Shown here: piece after piece, positions 14,613 through 24,458 of the stretch
Layout: every line of letters begins with the position of its first letter
Numbering within the stretch: the first letter of the stretch is position 1
Assembly: GCF_000257395.1 (NCBI RefSeq)
Contig: NZ_AJGC01000004.1
Location: 1 to 45,620 of the forward strand
From: Rickettsiella massiliensis 20B
GTDB lineage: Bacteria; Pseudomonadota; Gammaproteobacteria; Diplorickettsiales; Diplorickettsiaceae
Direction: 5' to 3'
DNA: 45,620 bases
Program-made: the position numbers and the translations under genes
Notes under the pieces: model-generated
Seen by the model: the letters and a program-made list of their open reading frames with translations, nothing else
The model's database searches: none
Told to the model about the DNA's origin: nothing

Positions 14613-17600
14613 TTACCGAACAAGCTGCTGTCGCTCAATCGATGAAATATTAAGACAGGAATGATTGGCGGTTAAATTATAAGCAGGCTTTGGTTGAAAA
14701 AATGACGGGGCCTTTTTTTTAGACACGTGATTTATATTGGTTGATCGCACGGTAGCCGCACGTTTAGCTTGGCACGCCAGCATTTCTTCTTCATAACCTG
14801 TTTTATTGATAGCATCATAGTGTTTTAGTGCGTCTGCAACACGTTGTTCCACTAATGCGACTGAATCCACCGAGTCTATACTAACGCTGCTAGGGGTTAT
14901 ATGCTCCAGTTTATTTATTCGCTCAACAAAAGAACGCCAACCTAAACAGCTAAGTATCCATTTTGTTAATAAAAAATTATCCGCTATCGTTTCATTAAAA
15001 CGCCATGCTGCACTGCGATAGGCTGGCTCTGATTCATTTACTTTCGTTCCCTGTGCTTCCTTCTTTTTTGTTTCAATAAGAGCTATTTTTGAATCATGTT
15101 TTGTTAATTTAGCTTCTGCCACCACAGGAATTGATTCTAATAACGGGGCTGCAACAGCGGCAGGCGCAAGAACCGTCAACGCCGCATCGGCCCGAAGACG
15201 TTGTCTTATTAACTGGTTACGATACACATAACCCAATCCTGCCCATCCTGCTAATCCAGCAAGCAAAATACCTGCACCGGCTATCATCGGCGATACATAA
15301 TCATCTTTTAGATCGGCCCATAATGTTCTATTTACCGTGTTGTCTTCTATGTGATCAGGATGAGAACGTACAGAACGAGAATTAGGATTATTTTTTATAG
15401 AAATAAGGTATCTCGCTACCGCACTTTGGTTCGCTATTATTTCAATCTCACTGTCACGGAAATGAATAAAGTTCGTCACATTAATATCCGCTTTCGCCTC
15501 ATCAAGCAGATATCTCCCTACCTCATAACAATTCCTTTTTTCATACCGAGTCCCTGTAAACGGTCTACGCCCTGATTCCTCTAGAATAACAACATCTAGT
15601 GCAGTCATCTCGCTTAGAGTATCCGTTTTAAAATTAACATCAACACCTCTTTCTTCAATAAGGTATTTTACTACTGGCACATGATTAAATTTGGCAGCTA
15701 TATGCAGAGCATAATGACCTGAGGATTTAGCACTATAAAAATCAACTTGTTGTTCCTCAATAAGATACTTAACCAATTCTAAATGACCAAAATGCGCTGC
15801 ATCAAGCAAAGGCCGAGAAGTATCGTACGTTAGTATATTAGGTCCCATCTGTTTATCTTCAATGAGATATTTGACGATGGATAATCGGTTATGGCGTATC
15901 GCTTCATTTAGAAGGGGCGCTAATTCCTTAAGTTTTATACGAATATCACCAAGCTCATGGATACCCAACCCCTTATATTGATACTTCTCCTCAAAAAAAT
16001 ACTTAAATATATCTATGTCGCCCGATTTAGCAGCGTATTTAATGCTGTCAAATTTAGGGTTATTAGAATCGACTGGTAGCTTGTAATTAATCCCTTTAAC
16101 TTCAACAAAGTACTTAACTTGTTGCAAGGAACCCGATTCAATTGCTAAGCCAAATAGTGCGACACCACGCTCATCCTTGATATCAAAAGCAACGCTTTTC
16201 ATATCGATTAGATATTTAACGATATTTAAATAGCCTGAGCGAACAAACCAACATAAATCTGATTTACTAACTGCACTCTCAGGGTCAAAATCAATTTTTT
16301 TCTCATCGATTAGATATTTTACGACAGCTAACTTGGTTTTTTCTAAATTAGCATAAGGCATATATTCCGTTAGTGAACTAATTTTTTTGCTATTAATAAA
16401 TTTATCAATTATAAATTTAAAGACATCCCAATGGTTTTTTAACACCGATTCATCTATAGCAGCTATTCCTGCGTCGTTTTTAGTTTCAAGCAGAATGCTA
16501 TCTTGTTCTGCAAGAAATTTCACCGCTTCTAAATGATTCACACTCGTCGCCAAAATGGTTGCTGTATCACCCTGTTTTGTTTTTGAATTCAAGTTAGCAC
16601 CCTTTTTAATAAGCAATTCCATTGTCACTACATCACCCTTTAAAGCAGCGAAATCCAGTACGGTGAACCCATTTTCATCGGCGACATTAACATCGACCCT
16701 TTTATCTTCAAGCAAAATACCCAGCGTACTTGTTCTTTGGGCAATATAAGCTACATGTAAAGCGGTAAAACCATGGTTATCTCGTGAGTTAATCTCAATT
16801 GTATTAAGACTTAATATCTCTTTAACAAGTACGTCATCCCCCCTTTCGGCTGCGATAGACAGCGGTGTCTGACCGGTGTTAGTTTTTAAATTAATATCGG
16901 CACCCAGCATTAATAAACCCTGAAAAAAGGCGTTATTGCTTAATTTCGCCGCAATACAAATGGACGTGTAACCATTAGCATCTCGTACATTAATAATATT
17001 TCTACCTGCAAATTTAATCACCATAAGCACATTTTCAATCGATGCACTCTTCGCTGCTGCATGAATTGCTTGCCTTCCTTTTTCAAACGTTGCCGTCGGA
17101 TTGGCACCCTGGGTTATATAAAATTCTCCCATTTTCCGCGCTATGTCCTTATGAGGTTCTAGAGCGGCATTATAGAAATCTTTATCGACATCTCTAAAAT
17201 AAGTTTTGTTAGGATCCTCAACGACTGCCACTAACTCAGGATTATCCTGATCAAATTTTCTATAAATAAGTCGTGTCATATTTTGTTGCCCCCTACCAAT
17301 ATCAATCCGCGGATTTGCTTTATTGGATAAGCTGTAGGGAGGTGACCAATCAGATATCTGATAATAAATATCCTTACTTTGGTCCTTGTATTGCATGGCG
17401 TAGCTTATTTTTTGTTTACTTCGCCATGGATCAAACGACATAATTGATGAAACAGAAAAATCGTAGCTTAATTGTTGTGTAGGTGTATCACGCAATAATT
17501 GACCAAAAGCATTGAGCTCATCTCTTGTTCTGACTAAGTAATTCATCTCATTTATTGCAAATTTATGCACAGCTTCTCTTTCTTTTTTAATAAGTTCTGA

Positions 17601-18473
17601 ATCCCTGATAGATTCAAGCACTTTAATCAGTTTATTAATTAATCCTGCCCCACCGGTTAACTTGCCTGTAAATTCTACTAGCGTGCTTGAATACAAATGA
17701 TAATGACGATTATAAGCCTCAACGTTACTTTTTTGACGGTAGTAACGCATTAGGTAATGTCGGCCTTGCAATAGAAAGTGCATTAGTTTGGTATAAGTAT
17801 CGATTGCGGTACAGGATAATCCTAAGAGCATAAAAGCCTGCTCATCCGTAGGATTTTTTGCTACAGCCAATTTCTGATTAATAATGTCATTTAACATCCT
17901 ATCTAGACTATCCAGGGCCGGAGAAGTCATGTCCCTTTTTAACTCGAATAACAAACCATTTTCTTGTTCCAGCGCTCTAATTAATGCATCTTCATTGAGG
18001 TTATTGATTAGATATTGCTTCTCTACCAATAAATTAATAAAAATGGTTAAACTTGAACTCATTTGGCGTACTTTATCACCCGAAAGATCATTCAATATTT
18101 TTTCTATTAATTTAAAACCAGATTGTATAGCCTCATAATTCCTATTTAAACTCTCCTGTAATTCTTCAAAGGGAATATTGTCACAATCTTTTGATACGCT
18201 CAGCAGGTTGAACGTAACCTTTGCTAAATAAGCTGAACCGACTACCGCCATTTTAGCAGGCCCGCCCACTAAACCCACTTTATCAAACCCTAAAACGCTG
18301 TTAATCCCTGGAGCGATAGCATCCAACGCAGTCGAAATAAATTTTATACGCTTGCAGCTTTTTTTCCTATCTTCTAGCGCGGAACGCTTAACTCGCGAAA
18401 GATTATTCGACCCCTTAAAAATAATCTCATTATTTACGGTTTGATTGCTATTGATTGTATTATTGGTAGGCAT
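14613..18473 (-). CDS. Giant ankyrin-repeat protein, latrotoxin-like layout, candidate effector or toxin
   Basis: 1286 residues. The N-terminal 400 residues are helical and include a hydrophobic stretch (about 45-90, with GLVGGPAKMAVVGSAYLAKV). About 14-16 ankyrin repeats fill residues 455-1000; clear ones include GRQAIHAAAKSASIENVLMV, TPLSIAAERGDDVLVKEIL, TALHVAYIAQ and YALHIAAKFNHVPVVKYLIE. A single membrane segment follows (about 1060-1082, IAGAGILLAGLAGWAGLGYVY), then a charged cytoplasmic-type tail with no known motif. Helical N-terminus plus long ankyrin array recalls latrotoxins and their homologues in arthropod endosymbionts. No signal peptide, so export would need a type IV or other dedicated system. 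It stands alone, and GC is visibly higher than in its flanks. Confidence 0.82.
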   Translation of the reverse strand: MPTNNTINSNQTVNNEIIFKGSNNLSRVKRSALEDRKKSCKRIKFISTALDAIAPGINSVLGFDKVGLVGGPAKMAVVGSAYLAKVTFNLLSVSKDCDNIPFEELQESLNRNYEAIQSGFKLIEKILNDLSGDKVRQMSSSLTIFINLLVEKQYLINNLNEDALIRALEQENGLLFELKRDMTSPALDSLDRMLNDIINQKLAVAKNPTDEQAFMLLGLSCTAIDTYTKLMHFLLQGRHYLMRYYRQKSNVEAYNRHYHLYSSTLVEFTGKLTGGAGLINKLIKVLESIRDSELIKKEREAVHKFAINEMNYLVRTRDELNAFGQLLRDTPTQQLSYDFSVSSIMSFDPWRSKQKISYAMQYKDQSKDIYYQISDWSPPYSLSNKANPRIDIGRGQQNMTRLIYRKFDQDNPELVAVVEDPNKTYFRDVDKDFYNAALEPHKDIARKMGEFYITQGANPTATFEKGRQAIHAAAKSASIENVLMVIKFAGRNIINVRDANGYTSICIAAKLSNNAFFQGLLMLGADINLKTNTGQTPLSIAAERGDDVLVKEILSLNTIEINSRDNHGFTALHVAYIAQRTSTLGILLEDKRVDVNVADENGFTVLDFAALKGDVVTMELLIKKGANLNSKTKQGDTATILATSVNHLEAVKFLAEQDSILLETKNDAGIAAIDESVLKNHWDVFKFIIDKFINSKKISSLTEYMPYANLEKTKLAVVKYLIDEKKIDFDPESAVSKSDLCWFVRSGYLNIVKYLIDMKSVAFDIKDERGVALFGLAIESGSLQQVKYFVEVKGINYKLPVDSNNPKFDSIKYAAKSGDIDIFKYFFEEKYQYKGLGIHELGDIRIKLKELAPLLNEAIRHNRLSIVKYLIEDKQMGPNILTYDTSRPLLDAAHFGHLELVKYLIEEQQVDFYSAKSSGHYALHIAAKFNHVPVVKYLIEERGVDVNFKTDTLSEMTALDVVILEESGRRPFTGTRYEKRNCYEVGRYLLDEAKADINVTNFIHFRDSEIEIIANQSAVARYLISIKNNPNSRSVRSHPDHIEDNTVNRTLWADLKDDYVSPMIAGAGILLAGLAGWAGLGYVYRNQLIRQRLRADAALTVLAPAAVAAPLLESIPVVAEAKLTKHDSKIALIETKKKEAQGTKVNESEPAYRSAAWRFNETIADNFLLTKWILSCLGWRSFVERINKLEHITPSSVSIDSVDSVALVEQRVADALKHYDAINKTGYEEEMLACQAKRAATVRSTNINHVSKKKAPSFFQPKPAYNLTANHSCLNISSIERQQLVR

Positions 18474-18757
18474 GATTCAATATCCTTATTTTTTTTAATG
18501 TCAATAAATCCTAAAATTAGGATGGTACCCGGTGCATTAATCACGATCAACGCGCGGCATCGCACTAAAGTAACAAATCAACTAGTACTTGTCATTACCA
18601 TAGCGACATTAATTTCTTAAGTTATTTATTTAATATAAATAATACAAATAATATAAATTTTTAGATGAAAATGTCTATTGACTCGTTGTAAATTTTTTCA
18701 CGCTACAGATTCATCATTTGATTTAATTTTTATAATCAATAAATGCTTAAGGTTTTT
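18474..18757. other. AT-rich upstream region of the ankyrin gene
   Basis: About 280 bases with no supported gene. It should hold the ankyrin gene promoter on the minus strand, but I see no clear -35/-10 pair among many AT-rich candidates. Confidence 0.4.
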
Positions 18758-18968
18758 TTAGACTCTATAACAATTTAATTTATGTATTTTTTTAAATACT
18801 AGTTTTTTTTTGTATAAAGATAGTCCTTTTTCTAAACTGGTTAAATATGCATCTAGTTTATTTTTTAAACAAGTTAAATTACTAATTTTTTCCTCTGTTT
18901 TTTTTATTTTTAATAAAGTTTTACTTTTCCATCATTGCAATAATGGGTGACATGTTTTCACTGTTCAT
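18758..18968 (-). pseudogene. Small coiled-coil ORF, frameshifted
   Basis: A start MNSENMSPIIAMMEK at 18968 ends in a stop, and the adjacent frame continues KTLLKIKKTEEKISNLT to a stop at 18758. One added base near 18920 would join them into about 70 residues of charged helix. No family recognised. Confidence 0.3.
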
Positions 18969-18980
18969 GTTTTAACCTAT

Positions 18981-19155
18981 TCAAAATAAAAGTTTTAAAT
19001 TACCTTTAGTAATATCAGTAAAATTCTCACGAATCTTTTTTATTGGCCAATCCCACCATTGTAATTTTAATAATCCATCAATAGTTTCATCATCCAATCG
19101 CTTATGGATAAGCTTTACTGGATTCCCACCTATGGATGATGAGATACGCACCCAC
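18981..19155 (-). pseudogene. Xenobiotic (CatB/Vat-like) acyltransferase, C-terminal remnant
   Basis: The frame reads SIGGNPVKLIHKRLDDETIDGLLKLQWWDWPIKKIRENF, the hallmark end of hexapeptide-repeat xenobiotic acetyltransferases (GNPAK.I..RF.DE.I..LL...WWDW). The left-handed helix repeats that should precede it are missing, so only the last 55 or so codons survive. These enzymes acetylate antibiotics or related substrates. Confidence 0.75.
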
Positions 19156-19214
19156 AAAAATATAGCTGTTTTAGTTTTTGCTCAAAAATATTCAGCTTTG
19201 AATCAAGATATTCA

Positions 19215-19540
19215 AGATTGGATAGATTAATATAATAGGCGAGCTAGAAAAGGGTTATTTATCCAGTGAACAATGCCAAACTTTATTGTATTATACCTTT
19301 AGGGAATCAGATACTTTTGATGTTAAACAACTACTAGAAAAGCTAAAAAACATACAAACTTATGGGAAAGATATTATAAGTGTTGCACAGAAACTTGAAC
19401 AAAAAGGGCTGTAAAAAGGCCTACAGCAAGGCAAAAGAGAAGAAGAATTTGTTATTGCTAAAAAAATGATCGCTAGAGGGGCTGATCGTGAGTTTATTAA
19501 GGACATATCTGATAAAGATTTGCTCAGTCTTAAAGATTAA
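19215..19540 (+). pseudogene. Rpn-family remnant (C-terminal half)
   Basis: One frame reads GELEKGYLSSEQCQTLLYYT, VAQKLEQKGL, a TAA stop in place of Lys, then KGLQQGKREEEFVIAKKMIARGADREFIKD..SDKDLLSLKD. It matches the end of the Rpn ORF at 37469-38116. The nuclease domain is gone. Confidence 0.75.
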
Positions 19541-19690
19541 CCATAAGGGAGAGAATTTAATAATTAAACAAGAATTTGACTATCGGTTATTAGAAAAATA
19601 AAATTAGACTTATTGAAAAGCAAGTATTGAAAATACTTGCTAATGCGAATAAAGCTAATATGAGGCCTGATAGCTTTATTGTAAATGAAT
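19400..19690. repeat. Segment repeated in inverted orientation at about 37310-37560
   Basis: The Rpn C-terminus and about 150 bases downstream (including TAACCATAAGGGAGAGAATTT and a DYRLLEK start) are near-identical to the reverse complement of about 37310-37560, with small indels. The repeat ends near AAAATCTAA. Confidence 0.8.
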
Positions 19691-19733
19691 AAAATCTAAC
19701 TAGGCATTAATAAAGTTTTTTCATGATTATAAT

Positions 19734-19841
19734 TTAAAACCTCAAAAAAATACTTTTGTTAAAATCAAACTTTAAGCCAGCTTTTTCAAATAATTTATTT
19801 TCTCGTAGTTCTTTTATTTTAGTAACTTTCTTTCCAGACAT
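19734..19841 (-). CDS. Very small basic ORF behind a repeated leader
   Basis: 35 residues (MSGKKVTKIKELRENKLFEKAGLKF..). Its leader, TAAATCAATAA..TAAGGATAATAA-ATG preceded by a hairpin, is the same as that of the nuclease gene at 35153. The ORF itself may be the truncated start of another gene placed behind this leader. Confidence 0.4.
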   Translation of the reverse strand: MSGKKVTKIKELRENKLFEKAGLKFDFNKSIFLRF

Positions 19842-19894
19842 TTATTATCCTTAGTTTAATATAAATTATTGATTTAATGTATATTTTATTAATT

Positions 19895-19915
19895 TCGATA
19901 AAAAAACTTATCGGA
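19895..19915. terminator. Hairpin CGATAA-A(n)C-TTATCG (copy 2 of 4)
   Basis: An imperfect member of the repeated hairpin family (stem reduced to about 6 bp). It overlaps the end of the 19908-20546 gene and precedes the small ORF at 19841 on the same strand. Confidence 0.5.
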
Positions 19916-20546
19916 GGTAATTACATGGATTGTGAAGGCAGTGACTTTGAAATTGTTTCTTTTCAAGCGCATCATCAATTTGCTTAGAAAAAAATGATAG
20001 TGTCCTTGACCTTTCTGGAAGAATGTAACGTGGTGTAGAATGAGTGGCAGGCCCCGCTGTTTTTATTACAACAGGAGATCCTTCAGGACAACTAATTACT
20101 CTAATTCTACTGTATTGTAAGTCCCTTTCAAGGAAATAATTAGCTATTGCTAATAAGGTAGACTTTAGCTTTAAAATAATACACTCTAATTTATTGGAAT
20201 ACATTTCTTCTTTAATAAATGCTTCTAGTGGCTCTAATGCATCGTTGAAATCTGTAATCTTCTTTTTTATTAAACTAATGTTCTTATCATCTAAAGTTAA
20301 CTCATTTTTAATAGCAAGTAATTGATCCAAACCTTTAAAGCAATCTTTTAGCTTAGTGAGGAGTAATAAATATTCATCCTCTTTATTATTTCTATCATTA
20401 CAAACTCTATGCTGAAATCTGGAATCTAATTCATTATAAAATTCGTCTAGTTCTTTTTTTAATTTAATGTACCAACCATTAAGCTCATCATCTTTAAAAT
20501 CATAAAACTCTTGAAAGAAAGAACCAATCATTTCACTATAACTCAT
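19908..20546 (-). CDS. Hypothetical helical protein
   Basis: 212 residues, rich in charged helices (YIKLKKELDEFYNELDSRFQ, NKLECIILKLKSTLLAIANYFLERDL), no signal peptide or membrane segment. The last 20 codons run through the hairpin, so the true end may have been replaced. I do not recognise a family. It lies just downstream of the broken cassette C. Confidence 0.5.
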   Translation of the reverse strand: MSYSEMIGSFFQEFYDFKDDELNGWYIKLKKELDEFYNELDSRFQHRVCNDRNNKEDEYLLLLTKLKDCFKGLDQLLAIKNELTLDDKNISLIKKKITDFNDALEPLEAFIKEEMYSNKLECIILKLKSTLLAIANYFLERDLQYSRIRVISCPEGSPVVIKTAGPATHSTPRYILPERSRTLSFFSKQIDDALEKKQFQSHCLHNPCNYLR

Positions 20547-20640
20547 AAATACTCCTATTAGTTATCCATATCTATTTTTATAATTCACCTTTTAACACTA
20601 GCTTTAAGCCCAAATTACTAAAGTCTATATGCATAAAAAA

Positions 20641-20834
20641 TTATTTAGATAATCTATTATATTCAAATAATAAACTATTAAATAAATTAGCCTCCTTTAA
20701 TGCATCTATACCGTTCTCAAGGATTTTTTTAAACTTCTATATTGGCTTAAGGTAAACTCTACTCTATTAGCAGCAAATTGTTCTATTTCTTCGTCAGTCA
20801 TTTGATCGAATTTATTTTTTTCCATTTTTTCCAT
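20641..20834 (-). pseudogene. Cassette-linked small protein, frameshifted (cassette C)
   Basis: Starts MEKMEKNKFDQMTDEEIEQFAANRVEF, matching the start of the small proteins at 12886 and 34712 (DQLT..E.EEFA.N.V.F.L..Y). An A7 run (plus-strand T7, 20724-20730) read as A8 extends it to about 63 residues and a stop at 20641. Its end differs from the other two. It occupies the place after the winged-helix gene, as in cassette B. Confidence 0.6.
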
Positions 20835-21450
20835 TTTTTTCCTTAGTTTTATTTTTTTCAGGAATAAAAATATGCCATTACTAAAACATAAATACAAATA
20901 TTTTTTTAAAGTCCTACCGATTAATATAATAAAAAACCGATTATATTTATATAAGATAATCTTTCTTAACCGTTTCCCAAATATTCTCTTTAAAAAATAA
21001 AGCCTTAATTTTGAATTTTTAGGTGTAATATCGTTTAACCCCTTTTTTTGAGTTATATTATTAACTTCATCGGAACTTAAATTTCTACTCCACTCCTCTA
21101 CTGCTAAATCGAATGCTACTTCTTCAAGTTTCTTGAGACGTTCTTGCTCTGCCCTTTTACGTTCTATCAACTCACGTAGAACAATCTCTTTAGGTGATTT
21201 ATAGTCTTTTTCATGCCACGCTTCCCCTTTTCTTAAAACACCCATTAACACATTAAGTGGATCTTTGTAGTTACTGAATTTAGGGTTATTTTTTAATCCA
21301 AAAGCAAAATGGTTATTGATTCCTGAATAATTTCTGGCGATGTAATGTTTATGACGTAAAGTTGTTTGAGTTGCGTTAAGGAAAATCCATGTTCTTGTAA
21401 CGGTTCAATATTGATCGCTTTCCACTCCTCAGGTAACAACTGCTCTACTC

Positions 21451-21482
21451 TAGTAGTAGTATTTATATTATTACTACTACTA
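21451..21482. repeat. Hinge inverted repeat TAGTAGTAGTA / ACTACTACTA, cassette C
   Basis: This in-frame element codes a Ser/Asn/Thr linker (SSSNNINTTT). The same inverted repeat lies at 24953-24987 (A) and 34083-34117 (B), always at the border between the divergent N-terminal half and the conserved C-terminal half. Confidence 0.8.
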
Positions 21483-21897
21483 TATACAAAATCATTGTTA
21501 CTATATTTGTTTCTATATATGTCCCCATTTTCAATATAATTTTCATCGAGTGATTTAGGGAGACAATGAAAAAGATTTATACACTCTTTTATAATGAAAT
21601 TAGGCACAATTATTTTTGTTGTTCCTAAACGACCATGTTGCCCATCCCCTTTTAATAAAATAGATTTTTTCTGAAGCCTTTTTATTGAAGTTCTAACAAC
21701 GTCTTTAGTTCTATTTATCCTAATAGATAGTGTTTCAGGGATATCAATCATATTCTCATTATTAGATATACTTTTTATATATGCTGTAATTTCTTCCATA
21801 ATTTCTTTTTGAGACCCTGTCGTTTTTCTCAGTATTTTTATTATTTTTTCTTCTTCTTCAGTACTCTTTGAATCTATTTGTACCTGTTTTTTGATAC

Positions 21898-21936
21898 TAC
21901 TTTCCGTACCTATATTTGTACCTATATTACTTTTAT
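21898..21936. repeat. Short 12-bp repeat inside cassette C gene
   Basis: Two to three units of about TTGTACCTATAT (coding NIGTNIGT on the minus strand) recall the GTTACCTATATT units of cassette A with the base T missing from GTTAC. Few copies remain; no matching intergenic array is seen, consistent with the loss of the upstream part of this cassette. Confidence 0.5.
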
Positions 21937-22100
21937 GTTCATTTTCACTTTTTTTATCCTCGTTAGGAGGCGTGGTTTTTTCAGATCTATCAATAGATGC
22001 AATATCATCCCAAGCCCTTCTTATAATTGGCTCAAAATTTTTCCTTTTTCTTGTTTTGTGTTTCTTTAAAATATCTTCGGCAGTAGTCATAAATGACTTC

Positions 22101-22740
22101 CTACTCTAGTACAGGGGATGTTTCAGTAGCTTTTACCGTATCTTTCTGCATCATTTCGATAATTTCTTTTGTTAACGCATCAATGTCTTCTTTAGCTGTT
22201 GATTTACGCAAGGAATCAAAAATAGTTTTCTCTTTGCTTTTAATATTAGGAAATTCTTGGCTTGTTCTTATTACACTTTTAAGTAATCTTGAAGATAACT
22301 TCTCTTCATTAAGGATCTTGCTTAGATAACTACTAGATAAAACTGTTCTAGAGTCAAATTTGTTAAGTAAAATCTTCCAATTTATTTGTGTATTAAATTA
22401 TTAGGATATATTATGAAGTTCTTTATCCATAACCTTTAACCCATCGTAAGAGTAAATATCTGGATTTAATGGCGTAATTACTAAGTCAGAACTTAATATT
22501 GCCGAGCAAGTTGCAAGATGTAAGTTTGGCGGACAATCAAAAATGATCATATTGTATCTTTTAAAGATATGTTTAGATATATTATTAAATAAAAAATCTA
22601 AACTTTTCCTATGTACCATTAAATAACCATCTAATACGACATTATTTAAACGGCTTGGCACTAAGTCTAATCCAGGCATCACAGATAAGATGGATTCTTC
22701 TGCTTCTGCATTTTTATCAACTGCTACAATAGTTAGGTTT
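22101..22740 (-). pseudogene. Cassette C ParA ATPase, 5' truncated and interrupted
   Basis: The frame starts abruptly at LTIVAVDKNAEAEESILSV and continues MPGLDLVPSRLNNVVLDGYL, the Walker B region MIIFDCPPNLH, and LVITPLNPDIYSYDGLKVM. Two TAA codons at about 22398-22403 interrupt it; the frame then resumes INWKILLNKFDSRTVLSSSYLSKIL, IFDSLRKSTAKEDIDALT to a stop at 22101. The N-terminal helix-turn-helix and Walker A (KGGVGKT) are missing. Its 5' end overlaps the tail of the gene at 22717, which marks a recombination junction. Confidence 0.82.
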
Positions 22741-23496
22741 AAGCGAAGGATTACTTAGCTCTTGAGTAGTTGCTATTCGTTTTTTTAATTCTTCCAAAAC
22801 TTCTGGGGCAGGAATAATTTCATTTAAACTAAAATATTTACGGGTTATGGGATTGCAACGTTGGCTTGGATCAGATGGATTGCGTTCTCTAATATTTAAA
22901 ATTTCAACTAAATCATATATTTCATTAGATTTATTATCAGGAAGTAATTCATTGGGAAGCCTAACCGGGATAGTAGGGGCAGTCAGGCCAATAGGCGATC
23001 GAAATGTATTGCCTAAAATTTGCGTAGTTAATAAATTATTATATTTCTCTTCTAGATTTTCTTTTAAACAACTTTTAATATGATTATGCATCTCTGAATT
23101 AAATCGATCCCAACACAATTGAATTATCGGAGGAATAGTTAAACCATCAACACGCCCAACATCAGGCAATAAGCGATTCAATAAATCTATATTTAAATAA
23201 TTAATTTTAATACTTTCTACTGAAGTAACTCGAACCAATGGAAATTGACTAATAAAAACAGGGATTGGAGCTTTTTCAAAAGCTATTAAATTTATTTCAC
23301 TTAATTTCAAAAAATACTTTTGAAATTTGTTTTGTATAGAAGCATTTGGAGGATTAGATATGCGTGGACGAATTCTTATAGAGTCAGCCTCCATTGTAGT
23401 TCTAAAATGCATATCACCGACTAAACTTAAAGTTAATTTTATCAAGCTCATTAAGGTTTTTTTCTGTTCTTCTGTTAATTGATTATAATTAGACAT
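22717..23496 (-). CDS. Hypothetical protein joined to the ParA remnant
   Basis: 259 residues, no signal peptide or membrane segment. Residues about 205-245 (RNPSDPSQRCNPITRKYFSLNEIIPAPEVLEELKKRI) vaguely recall the strand-helix pattern of U-box folds (CPIT..), which Legionellales effectors sometimes carry, but the similarity is weak. The final residues SLKPNYCSS are read from the ParA remnant in another frame, so the natural C-terminus has been replaced. No neighbour suggests a role. Confidence 0.55.
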   Translation of the reverse strand: MSNYNQLTEEQKKTLMSLIKLTLSLVGDMHFRTTMEADSIRIRPRISNPPNASIQNKFQKYFLKLSEINLIAFEKAPIPVFISQFPLVRVTSVESIKINYLNIDLLNRLLPDVGRVDGLTIPPIIQLCWDRFNSEMHNHIKSCLKENLEEKYNNLLTTQILGNTFRSPIGLTAPTIPVRLPNELLPDNKSNEIYDLVEILNIRERNPSDPSQRCNPITRKYFSLNEIIPAPEVLEELKKRIATTQELSNPSLKPNYCSS

Positions 23497-23630
23497 AGTT
23501 ATTTTTTTAAATTCAATTGACTAATATAATGATAACATATTAATGGGGTAAGGCGGGTAGTTTTACAGTTAAAATTGCCTGTTTTAAGCGTTGCACTTAG
23601 GATCTGAATCCGCGTCAAAAAAGAAAATAT

Positions 23631-23661
23631 AAATTCCGATAAATTTCTCTTATCGGAATTT
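23631..23661. terminator. Hairpin AAATTCCGATAA / TTATCGGAATTT (copy 3 of 4)
   Basis: A perfect 12-bp stem with a 7-base loop, preceded by CAAAAAAGAAAATATA as in copy 4. It lies downstream of the glutathione transferase gene (minus) and upstream of the 22717-23496 gene, in a 330-base gap otherwise without features. Confidence 0.75.
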
Positions 23662-23828
23662 AAGTGCTATATTTAATGGATCACTGCCTTATCGCCATTT
23701 TCTGAATATCCATAAAGTTCCTTTAATTTTTTAACCATTAAGGACGCTATTTATTTGTTTTCATCTAAAGATAAGCTATTAGGATGGAAATAATTTTTCG
23801 CTATATTTTAAAATATTTAAAATTTTAA

Positions 23829-24434
23829 TTAATTGATTCCTTCTTCAGATAATGCATCCTTTACGGACTGACGTTCCAATACTCGATTAAAATAATCACT
23901 AATATTTTTATACTTTTCCAAATCAAACTTAAGAACAATAGCCAATCTCAGTATTGCAAAAAGATGAGCATCAGCTATACAAAAATTGTCTCCTTGTAGA
24001 TATTGTTTACCTTTCAAAACCCCGTCTAAATAAATAAAATTTTTTCCTAAATTATCGCGCACTATTACTTTGTAATCTTCTGGTGTATTGGACTTAAAAA
24101 GTGGACTAAACCCTTTATGCAATTCGGTTGAAATATAATTTAACCACTCAATAGTATGGTAGCGTAACAGACTTCCAATCGGTGGAAACAAGCCTGAACT
24201 TGGCAACTGATCCGCTAAATACTGTACGATTGCAACTCCTTCAGTCAGCAAGCTTCCATTATCCAATAATAATGCTGGCACCTGACCTTTAGGATTTATT
24301 TTCAGATAATCTGTACCTAATTCTGTCTTCTTTTTAACTAAATCTATTTTTTCTAATGTAAAATCTAGACCTATTTCACGTAACACTATATGCGGGGATA
24401 ATGAGCAAGCTCCTGGAGCATAAAATAGTTTCAT
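23829..24434 (-). CDS. gst: Glutathione S-transferase, beta-class-like
   Basis: 201 residues, normal length. The thioredoxin-like N-terminal domain has C10 in YAPGACSLSPH, NPKGQVPAL with the cis-Pro, and the glutathione-contact LTEGVAIVQYLAD (E65 region). The helical C-terminal domain has the N-cap box FCIADAHLFAILR. It conjugates glutathione to electrophiles. It is placed directly downstream of the cassette A winged-helix gene, where cassette B carries the small acidic protein, so it looks like cargo inserted at the cassette end. Confidence 0.9.
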   Translation of the reverse strand: MKLFYAPGACSLSPHIVLREIGLDFTLEKIDLVKKKTELGTDYLKINPKGQVPALLLDNGSLLTEGVAIVQYLADQLPSSGLFPPIGSLLRYHTIEWLNYISTELHKGFSPLFKSNTPEDYKVIVRDNLGKNFIYLDGVLKGKQYLQGDNFCIADAHLFAILRLAIVLKFDLEKYKNISDYFNRVLERQSVKDALSEEGIN

Positions 24435-24458
24435 TTTAAAATTTTCTCCTATTTAATA

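Larger units (their letters stand above)
20947..22090 (-). pseudogene. Cassette C winged-helix partition/replication partner, frameshifted
   Basis: The frame 21293-22090 carries the variable N-terminal half: a charged start, a repeat-coded SNIGTNIGT, and a winged-helix region (about 80-170: ETLSIRINRTKDVVRTSIKRLQKKSILLKGDGQHGRLGTTKI). The conserved C-terminal half begins at LLPEEWKAINIEPLQEHGFSLTQLKQL. It breaks at ..IVQESI where cassettes A and B have AATAAACC and C has AATAACC (plus strand about 21322), one base less. The rest (PLNVLMGVLRKGEAWHEKDYKSPKE) is in the next frame, and a second indel in a T-run near 20997 hides the usual end. It follows the broken ParA by 10 bases. Confidence 0.8.

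Noticed and set aside
22717..23496. U-box ubiquitin ligase effector
   Set aside because: Only a loose CNPIT..IIP pattern; the other conserved U-box positions are not convincing by eye, so it stays a hypothetical protein.
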